The position numbers were made by a program, and so were the translations under genes. DNA of 64,000 nt from Acetobacteraceae bacterium (GTDB lineage: Bacteria; Pseudomonadota; Alphaproteobacteria; Acetobacterales; Acetobacteraceae), in contig CANJLW010000008.1 in NCBI GenBank assembly GCA_947475245.1, positions 93,033-157,032 of the forward strand, given 5' to 3'. Shown piece by piece: positions 24,835 to 33,707 of this stretch (positions within the stretch are counted from its first letter, which is position 1; each line of letters begins with the position of its first letter). The notes beneath the pieces were generated by a model, which had not been told where the DNA came from, did not search any database, and saw only the letters and a program-made list of their open reading frames with translations.

Positions 24835-25731
24835 TCAGGTCTTGTCGCCGGGCAGCGCGATCCCGGCCAGGGCCTGCCAGACCCGGATCACGAAGGCGTC
24901 GTCCTTCGCGCCCTGCCCATTGGCGGCGGCCGCCAGAAACAACTGGTGCGCCGCCGCGGCCAGCGGCAGCGGGAAGGTCAGCGCGCGCGCCTGATCCAGC
25001 ACGATGCCCAAATCCTTGACGAAGATATTCACCGCCGACAGCGGCGTGTCGTCACCTTCCAGAATGTGCGGCACGCGGTTCTGCCACATCCACGAACTGC
25101 CCGCGGAAGCCGAGATCACGTCGTACAGCGTCTGCGGATCGGCCCCGGCGCGGATGCCCAGCGCCATTGCCTCCGCCGCCGTCGCAATGTGCACGCCGGC
25201 CAGCAACTGGTTCACCATCTTCACCGTGCTGCCGACGCCGATCGCATCGCCCAGGCGCCAGACCTTGGTGGAAATCGAGTCCAACACCGGTTGCGCCTTG
25301 GCAAAGGCGGCGTCGGAGCCGGACGCCATGACCGTCATGGTGCCGCCATGCGCGCCGACCTTGCCGCCGGACACCGGGGAATCGAGCATCAGATGGCCCG
25401 CCTCGGCGATACGCTGTTCCAGCCCGCGCGCCGCTTCCGGCGCCACCGTGGCGCAGCACAGAATAACCGCGCCCTTGTTCATGTGCGCCAGGCAGCCGCC
25501 CTCTCCGAACAGCACCTGTTCGGTCTGCGCGGCGGTGATCACGAACACCACGACGGCATCCAGATCGGCGGGCAGTTCCGCCGGCGTCGCCACCGCGCGC
25601 GCCCCGGCCGCGACGAATTCCGCCCGCGCGCCCTCGCGCACCTCGCATCCCGTGACCTCGTGGCCCTTGCGATGCAGGTTCAACGCGGCCCCCATGCCCA
25701 TGGTGCCGAGACCGATAACGCCGACTTTCAT
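24835..25731 (-). CDS. NAD(P)-dependent beta-hydroxyacid dehydrogenase (LtnD/GarR-like)
   Basis: A 298-residue 3-hydroxyisobutyrate-dehydrogenase superfamily enzyme. It has the Rossmann motif MKVGVIGLGTMGMGAALNLH, the substrate loop LDSPVSGGKVGAHGGTMTVM, and the catalytic lysine in GSTVKMVNQLLAGVHIATAA. The closest-looking subgroup is L-threonate dehydrogenase/tartronate semialdehyde reductase. The usual threonate partners (DUF1537 kinase, class II aldolase) are not adjacent. The prolyl aminopeptidase gene lies 21 bases upstream on the same strand, so they may be co-transcribed. Confidence 0.87.
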   Translation of the reverse strand: MKVGVIGLGTMGMGAALNLHRKGHEVTGCEVREGARAEFVAAGARAVATPAELPADLDAVVVFVITAAQTEQVLFGEGGCLAHMNKGAVILCCATVAPEAARGLEQRIAEAGHLMLDSPVSGGKVGAHGGTMTVMASGSDAAFAKAQPVLDSISTKVWRLGDAIGVGSTVKMVNQLLAGVHIATAAEAMALGIRAGADPQTLYDVISASAGSSWMWQNRVPHILEGDDTPLSAVNIFVKDLGIVLDQARALTFPLPLAAAAHQLFLAAAANGQGAKDDAFVIRVWQALAGIALPGDKT

Positions 25732-25752
25732 GCTGTCTTCTCCTACCGCGCC

Positions 25753-26703
25753 TCAGCGCCCGTGCCGGAACCGCTCCACCGCCGCGACCAGGGCGCGCCT
25801 GACTCCGGTTTCCAACGCCGAGTGCCCGGCATCGGGGATGATCGTCAGCCGAGCGTTGCGCCAGGCGGCCTGGAGTTCGAATGCGGTGGTGGCGGGGCAG
25901 ACCATGTCGTAGCGCCCCTGCACGATTTCCGCCGGCAGATGCGCGATGCGGTCCATCCGGCCCAGCAGCCCCTCGGGCGGCAGAAACAGGTCGTGCACGA
26001 AATAATGCGCCTCGATCCGCGCCAATCCCAGGGCGGAGCGATCCTGGCTGAACGCGGCCACGGTGTCGGGGCTGGGCAGCAGCGTGCTGCATGTGCCCTC
26101 GTACACCGACCAGGCGCAGGCGGCGGGGCCGTGCACCGCCGGGTCCGGGTCGTTCAACCGGCGCATATAGGAACCAAGCACGTCGCCGCGCTCGCTTTGC
26201 GGCAGGAACCCGACGAAACGGGCATGCGCGTCGGGGAACACCGTGGCCATGCCGTGCAGAAACCAGTCGACTTCCGACCGCCGCCCCAGGAACACGCCGC
26301 GCAGCACGCAGCCGCCGACACGATCGGGATGCGACTGGGCATAGGCCAGAGCCAGGGTGGACCCCCAGGAACCGCCGAACAGCAACCAGTGCTCGATCCC
26401 CAGATGGCGGCGCAGGATTTCGATATCCGCGACCAGATCGGGCGTGGTGTTGGCGGTCAGGCTGCCCAGCGGCCGAGACCGCCCGGCCCCGCGCTGATCG
26501 AACACGACGATGCGCCAATGCGCGGGATCGAAGAACCGCCGATGCACCGCCCCGGCCCCGGCGCCCGGCCCGCCGTGCAGAAACAGCACCGGCTGACCGC
26601 GGGGGTTGCCCGCCTGCTCCCAGTACATGGTATGGCCGGAGGACAACGGCAGATAGCCGGTCTCGTACGGGCCGATCTCGGGAAACAGGTCACCGCGTGG
26701 CAT
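25753..26703 (-). CDS. pip: Prolyl aminopeptidase
   Basis: A 316-residue alpha/beta hydrolase of peptidase family S33 that releases N-terminal proline. It contains the oxyanion motif LFLHGGPGAGAG, the nucleophile elbow FGGSWGSTLALAYAQ, FDQRGAGRSRP, and the C-terminal acidic/His parts (VQGRYDMVCP, PDAGHS). Length and N-terminal YETGYLPLSSGHTMYWEQAG are typical. ATG 26703 begins MPRGDLFPEIGPYET. It is divergent from the DUF423 gene. Confidence 0.92.
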   Translation of the reverse strand: MPRGDLFPEIGPYETGYLPLSSGHTMYWEQAGNPRGQPVLFLHGGPGAGAGAVHRRFFDPAHWRIVVFDQRGAGRSRPLGSLTANTTPDLVADIEILRRHLGIEHWLLFGGSWGSTLALAYAQSHPDRVGGCVLRGVFLGRRSEVDWFLHGMATVFPDAHARFVGFLPQSERGDVLGSYMRRLNDPDPAVHGPAACAWSVYEGTCSTLLPSPDTVAAFSQDRSALGLARIEAHYFVHDLFLPPEGLLGRMDRIAHLPAEIVQGRYDMVCPATTAFELQAAWRNARLTIIPDAGHSALETGVRRALVAAVERFRHGR

Positions 26704-26754
26704 GATGCCGCATGGTATAGAAGTCCGGCACGATACGGCAAAGGGTGATTGCGC

Positions 26755-27117
26755 ATGCGGCGTTTATGGATCGGACTCGGGGGCCTCGCCGGTCTGGGCA
26801 CCGTCGCCCTCAGCGCCTTCGCCGCGCATGGGCTTGGCCGGCTCGACCCCGCGGAAATGCGCATGATGCAGAGTGCCATTCAGATGCAGGGCTGGCACGC
26901 ACTGGCCCTGCTCGCCACCGGCCTGTGGGCGCCCAACGGCGGCTGGCTGACCCAGGCCGCCGGTGCCGCCTTTGCCGCCGGGTTGCTGCTGTTTTGCGGC
27001 GCGATCTACGCCCTCGCCCTCGCCCACCTTTCCGTCGGTCCGCTCGCGCCGATCGGCGGCACAATGCTGATGATCGGCTGGGGCCTGCTCGCCGCGTCCG
27101 CCCTGCGCCGCGCATGA
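26755..27117 (+). CDS. DUF423 (YgdD) small membrane protein
   Basis: A 120-residue protein with four predicted membrane helices. The N-terminal GLAGLGTVALSAFAAHGL with FxAHG motif, then MQGWHALALLATG and LAPIGGTMLMIGWGLLA are the DUF423/YgdD pattern. Function unknown. ATG 26755 has an AAGGGTGA site in front. The stop overlaps the rRNA methyltransferase start (ATGA), an arrangement commonly seen between DUF423 and RlmM in proteobacteria. Confidence 0.88.
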   Translation: MRRLWIGLGGLAGLGTVALSAFAAHGLGRLDPAEMRMMQSAIQMQGWHALALLATGLWAPNGGWLTQAAGAAFAAGLLLFCGAIYALALAHLSVGPLAPIGGTMLMIGWGLLAASALRRA

Positions 27118-28046
27118 TCCGTTCGGCCTATCTGGCGGCGGAGGGGTTTGAGACCCCGCTGACCGAGGAACTGGCCCGTCGCCATGTCACCATCGCCGCC
27201 TGGCATGGAAGGCTGGCGCTGTCGCCGGACCCGCCGGTTGCGGCCGCCTGGGCGCTGGATGTCTGGACCGATGTGCGGGAGGTCGAAATCGCCTCGGTCA
27301 AATCCGCCGCCGACGTGTTGCGGGCGGTGCAGCGCAACTGGGCGGTCTGGGCGGTGGCGCATCACCGCCGCATCGCGTTGATCCAGGACCGCCTGCCGCC
27401 GGTCAAGGCGCGCGCGCTGATCTTCCCGGAGGCCGCGCCGCTTGCCCACCTGGGGGCCTGGACGCTGCTGGCCCCGGATCGGCTGCTGTTCAGCCCGACC
27501 AAGACCAGCCCCTTCGTCAACGGCGTCTGCCTGTTCGAGGAGGACCGCATCGGCCCGCCCAGCAGAGCCTATTTGAAATTGTGGGAGGTTCTGTGTCGGC
27601 TGCGGCGCTGGCCGCAACCGGGGGAAACCTGCCTGGACCTGGGCGCATCGCCCGGCGGCTGGACCTGGGCCATCGCGCAATTGGGCGCGCATGTGACGGC
27701 GATCGACAAGGCCCCGCTCGATCCGCGCGTGTCCGCGCTGCCGACGGTGACGGAACGGCGGGAAAGCGCGTTCGCCCTGTCGCCGGAGCCGGTGGATTGG
27801 CTGTTCAGCGACGTGATTGCCTATCCCGACCGGCTTCTGGTTCTGGTGCGGCGCTGGATCGAGTCCGGCCTGGTTCGGCGCGTGGTTTGCACGATCAAGT
27901 TCCAGGGCGAAACGGATCACGCGGCGGCGGAAGCCTTCGCCGCGATCCCCGGCGCGACGGTGGCGCATATGAGTCATAACAAGCACGAGTTGATGTTTGC
28001 GTGGTTCGCCGCTGGTCTGACCGGTGCCCCCGACGCCGAGCGGTAA
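27114..28046 (+). CDS. rlmM: 23S rRNA 2'-O-ribose methyltransferase, RlmM-like
   Basis: A 310-residue FtsJ-type SAM-dependent methyltransferase. An N-terminal THUMP-like region (MIRSAYLAAEGFETPLTEEL) precedes KLWEVLCRLRRWPQPGETCLDLGASPGGWTWAI-type motif I; the readable core is CLDLGASPGGWTWAI. Later come AIDKAPLD and VCTIKFQGETDH with the catalytic lysine. RlmM methylates C2498 of 23S rRNA in E. coli. It overlaps the DUF423 gene by four bases. Paralogous assignment to another rRNA site is possible, since the protein is slightly shorter than E. coli RlmM. Confidence 0.83.
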   Translation: MIRSAYLAAEGFETPLTEELARRHVTIAAWHGRLALSPDPPVAAAWALDVWTDVREVEIASVKSAADVLRAVQRNWAVWAVAHHRRIALIQDRLPPVKARALIFPEAAPLAHLGAWTLLAPDRLLFSPTKTSPFVNGVCLFEEDRIGPPSRAYLKLWEVLCRLRRWPQPGETCLDLGASPGGWTWAIAQLGAHVTAIDKAPLDPRVSALPTVTERRESAFALSPEPVDWLFSDVIAYPDRLLVLVRRWIESGLVRRVVCTIKFQGETDHAAAEAFAAIPGATVAHMSHNKHELMFAWFAAGLTGAPDAER

Positions 28047-28056
28047 CGGGGCGGCC

Positions 28057-28725
28057 TTATGCACACGCCTCGGGCTTTGCCCAGGGCATACGCCGCGCGA
28101 TACCCAGCAGGCCCATGGCGGCGCCGAGAAGAAACAGCGCGTTGGGTTCGGGAACGCTGGTCGCCGCGCGCGCGGCGACGTTGTCGAATTCGAAGCAGCA
28201 GGTGTTGATGTTATTGAAGATGACGACCCGATTGAAATACTCACTCGGGTTCGACGCAAAGAAGTTGGTGAACGTGTTGGTGACGACGCTGTTGTTGTAA
28301 GGACCGGCAATCAATGTCGCGCCGTTATACAGTGAGAACTGATTGTAGGTGTCCGGCGTTCCCCACGCCAGGCCGACATAGTCCAACAGCGTGGTGAAGG
28401 TGATCGTCGTCCCGGTCAAATTGACCGCCGCCGCGAAATTGCCGCCGCCGCCCGGACTGGATCCGGTATTCAGCGCGTAGCCGGCGCCGATCGACGACAC
28501 CAGCGGCCCGTTCGCGAGATCGAAGGTGATCTGCGTCGATGCCCCGGCAACCGAAGTCGTCGTCCCCGCCGACCCACTGATAACAATGGCCCCGCTCGGC
28601 GTGGCAAATGTCACCACCCCCAACAGCATCGCCACCATCGGCAGCGCGAAAGACAAAGCGGACCGCGCCGTCTTCGTCGCGACCTGACGAAACCCCTGGG
28701 GATCGACTGGAGAATGGCCCCTCAT
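28057..28725 (-). CDS. PEP-CTERM sorting-domain protein
   Basis: A 222-residue exported protein. The N-terminal signal-like helix is ALSFALPMVAMLLGVVTFA. The C-terminus carries the PEP-CTERM anchor: VPEPNALFLLGAAMGLLGIA followed by RRMP, i.e. the VPEP motif, hydrophobic helix and basic cluster that exosortase recognises. The middle is Gly/Thr/Asn-rich beta-type sequence with a CC pair. The start ATG 28725 has AAGGA upstream. No exosortase gene is in the window. A CRP/FNR-like site lies about 90 bases upstream of the start. Confidence 0.85.
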   Translation of the reverse strand: MRGHSPVDPQGFRQVATKTARSALSFALPMVAMLLGVVTFATPSGAIVISGSAGTTTSVAGASTQITFDLANGPLVSSIGAGYALNTGSSPGGGGNFAAAVNLTGTTITFTTLLDYVGLAWGTPDTYNQFSLYNGATLIAGPYNNSVVTNTFTNFFASNPSEYFNRVVIFNNINTCCFEFDNVAARAATSVPEPNALFLLGAAMGLLGIARRMPWAKPEACA

Positions 28726-28815
28726 CGCACATGATTCCTTGCTGCCTGAAGTGTGGTGCGGAGTGGCCTCCGGCACCGTGTTCAGGCCAAGTGATCATGC
28801 TTCGGCGTGTGGGGG

Positions 28816-28832
28816 CTGTGGGAAAAGTCACA
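28816..28832 (-). promoter_or_regulatory. CRP/FNR-like site upstream of PEP-CTERM gene
   Basis: On the minus strand the sequence reads TGTGACTTTTCCCACAG: half-sites TGTGA and CCACA separated by six bases. It lies about 90 bases before the start of the PEP-CTERM gene at 28725. The element differs by a single base from one in front of another PEP-CTERM gene (42640-42656). Confidence 0.5.
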
Positions 28833-28988
28833 TCGGTGACGTGGCCGCAGTTCTTGAAATCAACACGCGCCCCATAAGCGTGACACACAACCCTTTGATT
28901 TTACAGGCGCGATTCTCCGTCTCGCCACATATCGTTTGCGCACTATCTTACCCAGTTGCACGTACCAACCGCCGCGTAATGCCGAATC

Positions 28989-29948
28989 TCATGGATTGAT
29001 GACGTTGATCGGTGCCCCCGCGGCAAAGGCGTTGATCTGGTCGAAAACATCCGCGAACTGAAGATCAAACTCCTCGACGGTGACGTAGCCGATATGCGGC
29101 GTCGCCACGACATTGGGCATGGACAGCAGCGGATCGGTCGTATCGACAAGCGGTTCGGTTTCAAAAACATCGACCGCCGCCATGCCCGGTCGGCCCGCGC
29201 GCAACGCAGCAACCAGCGCACCCGGCTCGATCAGACCTGCTCGGCTGGTGTTCACGAGGATCGCCGACGGCTTCATGGCGGCAAGATCGGCAGCACCGAC
29301 AATGCCGCGCGTCGCAGGCACCAACCGCATATGAAGCGATATGACGTCGCAATTGGCAAAGAAGGCCGCCTTGCTGTCCGCGACCGCCCACCCTTCACGG
29401 GCAGCCCGCATCCGGGACTCCTCGCGTGCCCACACCTGCACGTCCATCCCGAACGCTCGGCCGTATCCGGCAACCGTCGCGCCAATTCTGCCCCAGCCAT
29501 AAATGCCGAGCGTCTTGCCCCGGAGGGTGTGGCCAACCCCCATCATCCAGTTGCCTGTCTGGAGCGAAGCCACCTGGGCGGGAATCTGCCGAGCGACCGC
29601 GAGCAACAACGCCCAGGTTAACTCAGCAGCGGCATACGACGGAGTATCGGCATGAAGGTTCGAGCAAAGGAGGACGCCATTGCGGGTGCAGGCCTGAACA
29701 TCGACATGAGGAAAGACGCTGCGTTGGCTGATCAATCGAAGATTGGGGAGGCGGTCAAGCAACGAGCCCGTGATGCGGGTCCTCTCGCGGATCAGCACAA
29801 GAGCTTCGATGTCGGCAAGCCGGTGGACGAGTTCATCCTCGTCTTCAACATGATCCGTCCAGACGGTTACATCATGCCCCGACAGCTTTGCGAAGCACGG
29901 AAGCGACCGCAGCGTATCAAACCAGTCGTCAAGAATCGCAACCTTCAT
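28989..29948 (-). CDS. D-2-hydroxyacid dehydrogenase family protein
   Basis: A 319-residue NAD-dependent dehydrogenase of the D-isomer 2-hydroxyacid/phosphoglycerate dehydrogenase family. Motifs: the NAD site [20 protein letters not shown], the catalytic arginine in [18 protein letters not shown], the Glu in VDVFETEPL and the His in [17 protein letters not shown] 29948 (MKVAILDDW) is preferred because GGGGGC precedes it; an in-frame ATG four codons upstream is also possible. The substrate is probably a 2-oxo/2-hydroxy acid, not further defined. Isolated gene. Confidence 0.87.
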   Translation of the reverse strand: MKVAILDDWFDTLRSLPCFAKLSGHDVTVWTDHVEDEDELVHRLADIEALVLIRERTRITGSLLDRLPNLRLISQRSVFPHVDVQACTRNGVLLCSNLHADTPSYAAAELTWALLLAVARQIPAQVASLQTGNWMMGVGHTLRGKTLGIYGWGRIGATVAGYGRAFGMDVQVWAREESRMRAAREGWAVADSKAAFFANCDVISLHMRLVPATRGIVGAADLAAMKPSAILVNTSRAGLIEPGALVAALRAGRPGMAAVDVFETEPLVDTTDPLLSMPNVVATPHIGYVTVEEFDLQFADVFDQINAFAAGAPINVINP

Positions 29949-30041
29949 GCGTGCCCCCATTATCCAACGGCTTAAGGTCGAATAAAGCGGAGGGACGGGC
30001 AAGGTGCGTCCCCGGAGCCGCCGACCGGGGTTTGTCGGCAG

Positions 30042-30161
30042 GTGAACGTTGAAATCGTGCAGCGTTCCGAGACCTGCCGGTTCGTTTACTTACCCGAACT
30101 ATGGATCGAGGAACGCACGATCGGCTGCAAGCATTCCTACTTTGGGCGTCCGTACTCGTAA
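30042..30161 (+). pseudogene. IS5-family transposase C-terminal remnant
   Basis: The plus-strand frame from 30042 reads [20 protein letters not shown] and continues WIEERTIGC to a stop at 30161. The pattern xxIVxRS...F..LP..W..ERT is the end of the DDE domain in IS5/IS427 transposases (normally FxVLPRRWVVERTFAWL), with the catalytic Glu at WIEERT. Nothing else of the transposase is left, and no inverted repeats were found. It lies between two minus-strand genes. Confidence 0.6.
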
Positions 30162-30205
30162 CGGTCAGAAAGCTTCGTCAAACCGCCCAATGATCCCGCC
30201 AAAAC

Positions 30206-30937
30206 TCACCCCCGGCGCCGCCGCCGCCCACGCAGCCAGGGCACCGCCAACCCCAGCAGCACCGCGCCGATCCCCGTCGGCTCCGGAATCTCCAGCCCCG
30301 CGATCTGGAAATTGTCCAGATACACGCCGTCCCCCGACGCCGCGAAGCCGTCGGTCAGCACCACCGACCCGATCTCCCGCGTCGCCGAGGCCAGGCCCAT
30401 GAACACCTGATTGCCCAACTGGAAATTATACGACGGCAAAGTAAACGTGCCCAACGATGCGCCGGTGCCGTTCGCGCCGCTGAACGCCTCCAACACCACC
30501 GCATCGGTGCCGAACGGATCGTAGTGATCGCCGACATACAGCCCGAACCCCGAGACCGGCATCGCGAACGACACCGTCAGCGTCGCCTGATCGCGATAGA
30601 ACAGGATGCGAGAGAACGGCATCTGCCCCTCACCCGACGAACACGGGCAATTGGTCGAACCGGTGGGCACGCTGGTGTAGTCAGCCACGCCGGAATCAAT
30701 CGGCGCGACAATGTTCATCGTCACGCCATGGCTGCCCTGGTACCAGGACCCGTCGAGCGTGCCGATCGGATGGGACTCGAAATCAATGCCGGTGTTGACG
30801 GGCTGCCCGGTACCGGCGACGTAATTGCCCCAATCTGCGGCATTGCCGCCGACATTGCCGACAAACCCGGTGACGGCCGCTTGGGCCACCCCCGTCGCCA
30901 GAACAAAACCAAACGCCAACGCGACGATCGACCGCAT
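30206..30937 (-). CDS. PEP-CTERM sorting-domain protein
   Basis: A 243-residue exported protein with N-terminal signal peptide MRSIVALAFGFVLATGVAQA and a C-terminal sorting signal IPEPTGIGAVLLGLAVPWL followed by RGRRRRRG. The central part (GIDFESHPIG, SGFGLYVGDHYDPFG, GVYLDNFQIAGLEIPEP) resembles the beta-sandwich ectodomains often found in PEP-CTERM proteins. A CPC cysteine pair follows residue 90. ATG 30937 is preceded by AAGGGTGGG. An upstream frame extension to 31060 has no signal-peptide character. Probably an exosortase substrate at the cell surface. Confidence 0.85.
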   Translation of the reverse strand: MRSIVALAFGFVLATGVAQAAVTGFVGNVGGNAADWGNYVAGTGQPVNTGIDFESHPIGTLDGSWYQGSHGVTMNIVAPIDSGVADYTSVPTGSTNCPCSSGEGQMPFSRILFYRDQATLTVSFAMPVSGFGLYVGDHYDPFGTDAVVLEAFSGANGTGASLGTFTLPSYNFQLGNQVFMGLASATREIGSVVLTDGFAASGDGVYLDNFQIAGLEIPEPTGIGAVLLGLAVPWLRGRRRRRG

Positions 30938-31107
30938 ATCCCACCCTTTGAAATCCAGCCCATCAAAACCCCGCCGGCGTCGCGTTGGCAACCGGAAATC
31001 ACGCCGAACTCGCCAGTCCCGCCTTGCACGGAAGCCCCGGCCAAGGCAGTTTGCGCGCACTGGATCGTACCCTTATGGAACGCATCCGGTGGAACTTGGG
31101 GGAGACG

Positions 31108-31821
31108 ATGGCGGTCAATAAGATTTTCCCGGATGCGACATCGGCCATGGCCGGTCTGCTGCGCGACGGCATGACGATCATGGCGGGCGGCTTCGGCCTC
31201 AGCGGCATCCCCTCCGCCTTGATCGAGGCGATTCGCGCCAGCGGCGTCAAAGACCTGACCTTCATCTCCAACAACGCCGGCGTCGACGATGCCGGTCTGG
31301 GCGTGCTGCTGGTCACCCGGCAGGTGCGCAAGATGATCAGCTCCTACGTCGGTGAAAACGCCACCTTCGCCCGCCAGTACCTGGCCGGTGAGCTGGAAAT
31401 CGAATTCAACCCGCAGGGCACGCTGGCCGAACGCATCCGCGCCGGCGGGGCGGGCATCCCGGCGTTCTTCACCGCCACGGGCGTCGGCACCCAGATCGCC
31501 GAGGGCAAGCCCACGCAGGTGTTCGACGGACGCACCTATGTGATGGAACGCGGCCTGCGCGCCGATCTCGCCATCGTGCACGCCTGGAAGGCCGACACCG
31601 AAGGCAATCTGGTCTATCGCAAGACCGCGCGGAACTTTAATCCGATGATGGCCACCGCGGCCGAAATGGTCGTCGCGCAGGTCGAACATCTGGTTCCCGC
31701 CGGCGAAATCGACGCCGACCACATCATCACCCCCGGCATCTTCGTCAACCGCGTCGTCAAGATCGACAACGTCGAAAAGCGAATCGAACAGCGCACCGTG
31801 CGCAAGCGTGAAGGAGGCTGA
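31108..31821 (+). CDS. scoA: 3-oxoacid CoA-transferase subunit A
   Basis: A 237-residue alpha subunit of succinyl-CoA:3-oxoacid (or 3-oxoadipate) CoA-transferase. Motifs: MIMAGGFGLSGIPSALIEAI-type CoA loop (readable as TIMAGGFGLSGIPSALIEA), SNNAGVDDAGLGVLL, GELEIEFNPQGTLAERIRAG and ADLAIVHAWKADTEGNL. The beta subunit follows after three bases. ATG 31108 has GGGGGAG just upstream; the open frame continues back to 30985 without similarity. It activates ketone bodies or beta-ketoadipate with succinyl-CoA. Confidence 0.9.
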   Translation: MAVNKIFPDATSAMAGLLRDGMTIMAGGFGLSGIPSALIEAIRASGVKDLTFISNNAGVDDAGLGVLLVTRQVRKMISSYVGENATFARQYLAGELEIEFNPQGTLAERIRAGGAGIPAFFTATGVGTQIAEGKPTQVFDGRTYVMERGLRADLAIVHAWKADTEGNLVYRKTARNFNPMMATAAEMVVAQVEHLVPAGEIDADHIITPGIFVNRVVKIDNVEKRIEQRTVRKREGG

Positions 31822-31824
31822 ACC

Positions 31825-32487
31825 ATGCCCTGGACCCGCGATGAAATGGCTGCCCGCGCCGCTCAGGAACTGCGCGACGGCTTCTATGTGAACCTTGGTA
31901 TCGGCATCCCGACCCTCGTGGCGAACCACCTCGCCGAGGGCATGTCCATCCAGCTCCATTCCGAAAACGGAATGCTCGGCACCGGCCCCTTCCCGTTCGA
32001 GGGCGAGGAAGACGCCGACCTGATCAACGCCGGCAAGCAGACCGTCACCCAGTTGCCGACCACCAGCTTCTTCGACAGCGCCGCCAGCTTCGCCATGGTG
32101 CGCGGCGGGCATATCGATATCTCGATCCTCGGCGCGCTCCAGGTCGCGGAAAACGGCGACCTCGCGAACTGGATGATCCCCGGCAAGATGGTCAAGGGCA
32201 TGGGCGGCGCCATGGACCTCGTCGCCGGCGTCCGCCGCGTCGTCGTGCTGATGGAACACACCGCCGGCGGTAAGCCCAAGCTGCTGCACCGCTGCACCCT
32301 GCCGCTGACCGGCGCGGGCGTTATCGACCTCGTCATAACCGAACTCGGCGTCTTCGAAATCGCCGAAAAGGGCAAGGATGGCGGCATGACCCTGATCGAC
32401 GTCGCCCCCGGCGTGACGCTCGACGAAATCCGCGCCAAGACCGAAGCCCCCTATGCGATCGCCGCCAACCTGAAGGTCGCCGCCTGA
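31825..32487 (+). CDS. scoB: 3-oxoacid CoA-transferase subunit B
   Basis: The 220-residue beta subunit, with the catalytic glutamate E47 in [15 protein letters not shown] that forms the enzyme-CoA thioester. Other family segments are [36 protein letters not shown] and [20 protein letters not shown]. It is three bases after subunit A and its stop overlaps the start of the HpcH-type aldolase gene (TGATG), so the three genes are one translational unit. Confidence 0.92.
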   Translation: MPWTRDEMAARAAQELRDGFYVNLGIGIPTLVANHLAEGMSIQLHSENGMLGTGPFPFEGEEDADLINAGKQTVTQLPTTSFFDSAASFAMVRGGHIDISILGALQVAENGDLANWMIPGKMVKGMGGAMDLVAGVRRVVVLMEHTAGGKPKLLHRCTLPLTGAGVIDLVITELGVFEIAEKGKDGGMTLIDVAPGVTLDEIRAKTEAPYAIAANLKVAA

Positions 32488-33359
32488 TGCGCGCGAACCG
32501 GCTGCGGGAACTGCTTGCGGCCGGTAAGCCGACCCTGGGCACGCATTTGTTGTCGGCCTGGCCGACGCTGGTCGAACTGATCGGCGCGAGCGGGCAGTAC
32601 GACTACGTCGAATTCACCGCCGAATACGCGCCCTTTGACCTGCACGATCTGGATAATCTGGGGCGAGCCCTGGAACTGTCCGGCCTCGGCGGCATGCTGA
32701 AGGCGGAACAGACCCAGTGGACGCATCAGGCCATGCGCGCCATCGGGTCGGGCTTCCAAAGCATTCTGTTCGCCGACATCCGCACCCAGGCCGACGCCGT
32801 CGCCTGCGTGCAGGCCGTGCGGGCGGAAACCCCGCGCGATCGCGGCCTGATGGGCGTCGGCATGCGCCGCGACGTCGGCACCCTGCGCGAGGCCGGCGCG
32901 CCATCGTATGTTCAGGCGCTGAACGACGTGGTCGTGGCGATCATGGTCGAAAAACGCCAATGCGTCGAAGACATCGACGCCATCCTGTCCACCCCCGGAC
33001 TGGATATGGTGCAGTTCGGCCCGGCGGATTATGCCATGAGCATCGGTCGCCCCGGCGAATGGGCGCATCCGGAAGTCGCCGCCGCCGAACGCAAGACCAT
33101 CGAAACCGCCTTGGCCAAGGGCCTGCACCCCCGCGCGGAAATCCACCACCCGTCCCAGGCCGCGCGCCTGATGGAAATGGGCGTGCGGCATTTCTGCATC
33201 GGCTGGGATGTGTCGATCCTGCGCGATGTCTGGCGCGACAACGGCAACGGCATGCGCGACCTGCTGGCCCAGGCCGCTTCCCCCGCCGCCCCGGCAAAGA
33301 AAAAAGCCGCCGCCGCGAAGAAGGCCCCGGCTAAAAAGACTCGATCCGGCTACGTCTGA
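32487..33359 (+). CDS. HpcH/HpaI-family aldolase with lysine/alanine-rich tail
   Basis: A 290-residue class II (metal-dependent) aldolase-type protein related to 4-hydroxy-2-oxoheptanedioate aldolase. It begins LRELLAAGKPTLGTHLLSAW and has the active-site segments YDYVEFTAEYAPFD, AVVIMVEK-type strand (VVVAIMVEKRQCVEDIDAI) and DMVQFGPADYAMSIG. The enzyme body ends near residue 262; the last 28 residues are PAAPAKKKAAAAKKAPAKK plus TRSGYV, a histone-H1-like basic tail not normal for the family. Translationally coupled to scoB. Substrate unknown; the neighbours suggest oxoacid catabolism. Confidence 0.85.
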   Translation: MRANRLRELLAAGKPTLGTHLLSAWPTLVELIGASGQYDYVEFTAEYAPFDLHDLDNLGRALELSGLGGMLKAEQTQWTHQAMRAIGSGFQSILFADIRTQADAVACVQAVRAETPRDRGLMGVGMRRDVGTLREAGAPSYVQALNDVVVAIMVEKRQCVEDIDAILSTPGLDMVQFGPADYAMSIGRPGEWAHPEVAAAERKTIETALAKGLHPRAEIHHPSQAARLMEMGVRHFCIGWDVSILRDVWRDNGNGMRDLLAQAASPAAPAKKKAAAAKKAPAKKTRSGYV

Positions 33360-33707
33360 TCAGATCGTGACGATGACCGCCAGTTTCCCTCGGACCAAGG
33401 CTGCGGTCGCGGAGTCTATTCGTGCGCCGGCATAACGCATCGGACGCGCGCGGACATCGATGCTGCGCATATGACCGATCAGGACTTCGCCCGAGATCGG
33501 CAGTCCGACCGGCAACACAACGCTGGTCGGAAACAGCCGTATGCGGGAGGTGATCGGACAGACCACCGCCAAACCGGTATTGGCGGTGAACAAAGCGGGG
33601 GAAACCACCAGCGCAGGCCGACGCCCAGCCTGTTCACGTCCCTGAGTGGGATCGAAATCCGTCCAAATCAGATCGCCCGCGTCAGGCACATAGCCCGGTT
33701 CCGTCAT
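33360..33707 (-). CDS. MazF/PemK-like endoribonuclease toxin
   Basis: A 115-residue toxin of the MazF/PemK/CcdB fold. Signature segments are GDLIWTDFDPTQGREQAGRR followed by PALVVSPALF, then LAVVCPITSRI and VLIGHMRSIDVRARPM. MazF proteins cut mRNA at short motifs. The gene starts inside the antitoxin stop (33704-33707 overlap) and ends one base after the convergent aldolase gene. The catalytic Arg and Thr/Ser regions look intact. Confidence 0.88.
   Translation of the reverse strand: MTEPGYVPDAGDLIWTDFDPTQGREQAGRRPALVVSPALFTANTGLAVVCPITSRIRLFPTSVVLPVGLPISGEVLIGHMRSIDVRARPMRYAGARIDSATAALVRGKLAVIVTI

Noticed and set aside
28739..28999. 86-codon plus-strand ORF upstream of the PEP-CTERM gene
   Set aside because: It covers the promoter region and CRP-like site of the minus-strand gene and shows no protein family features.
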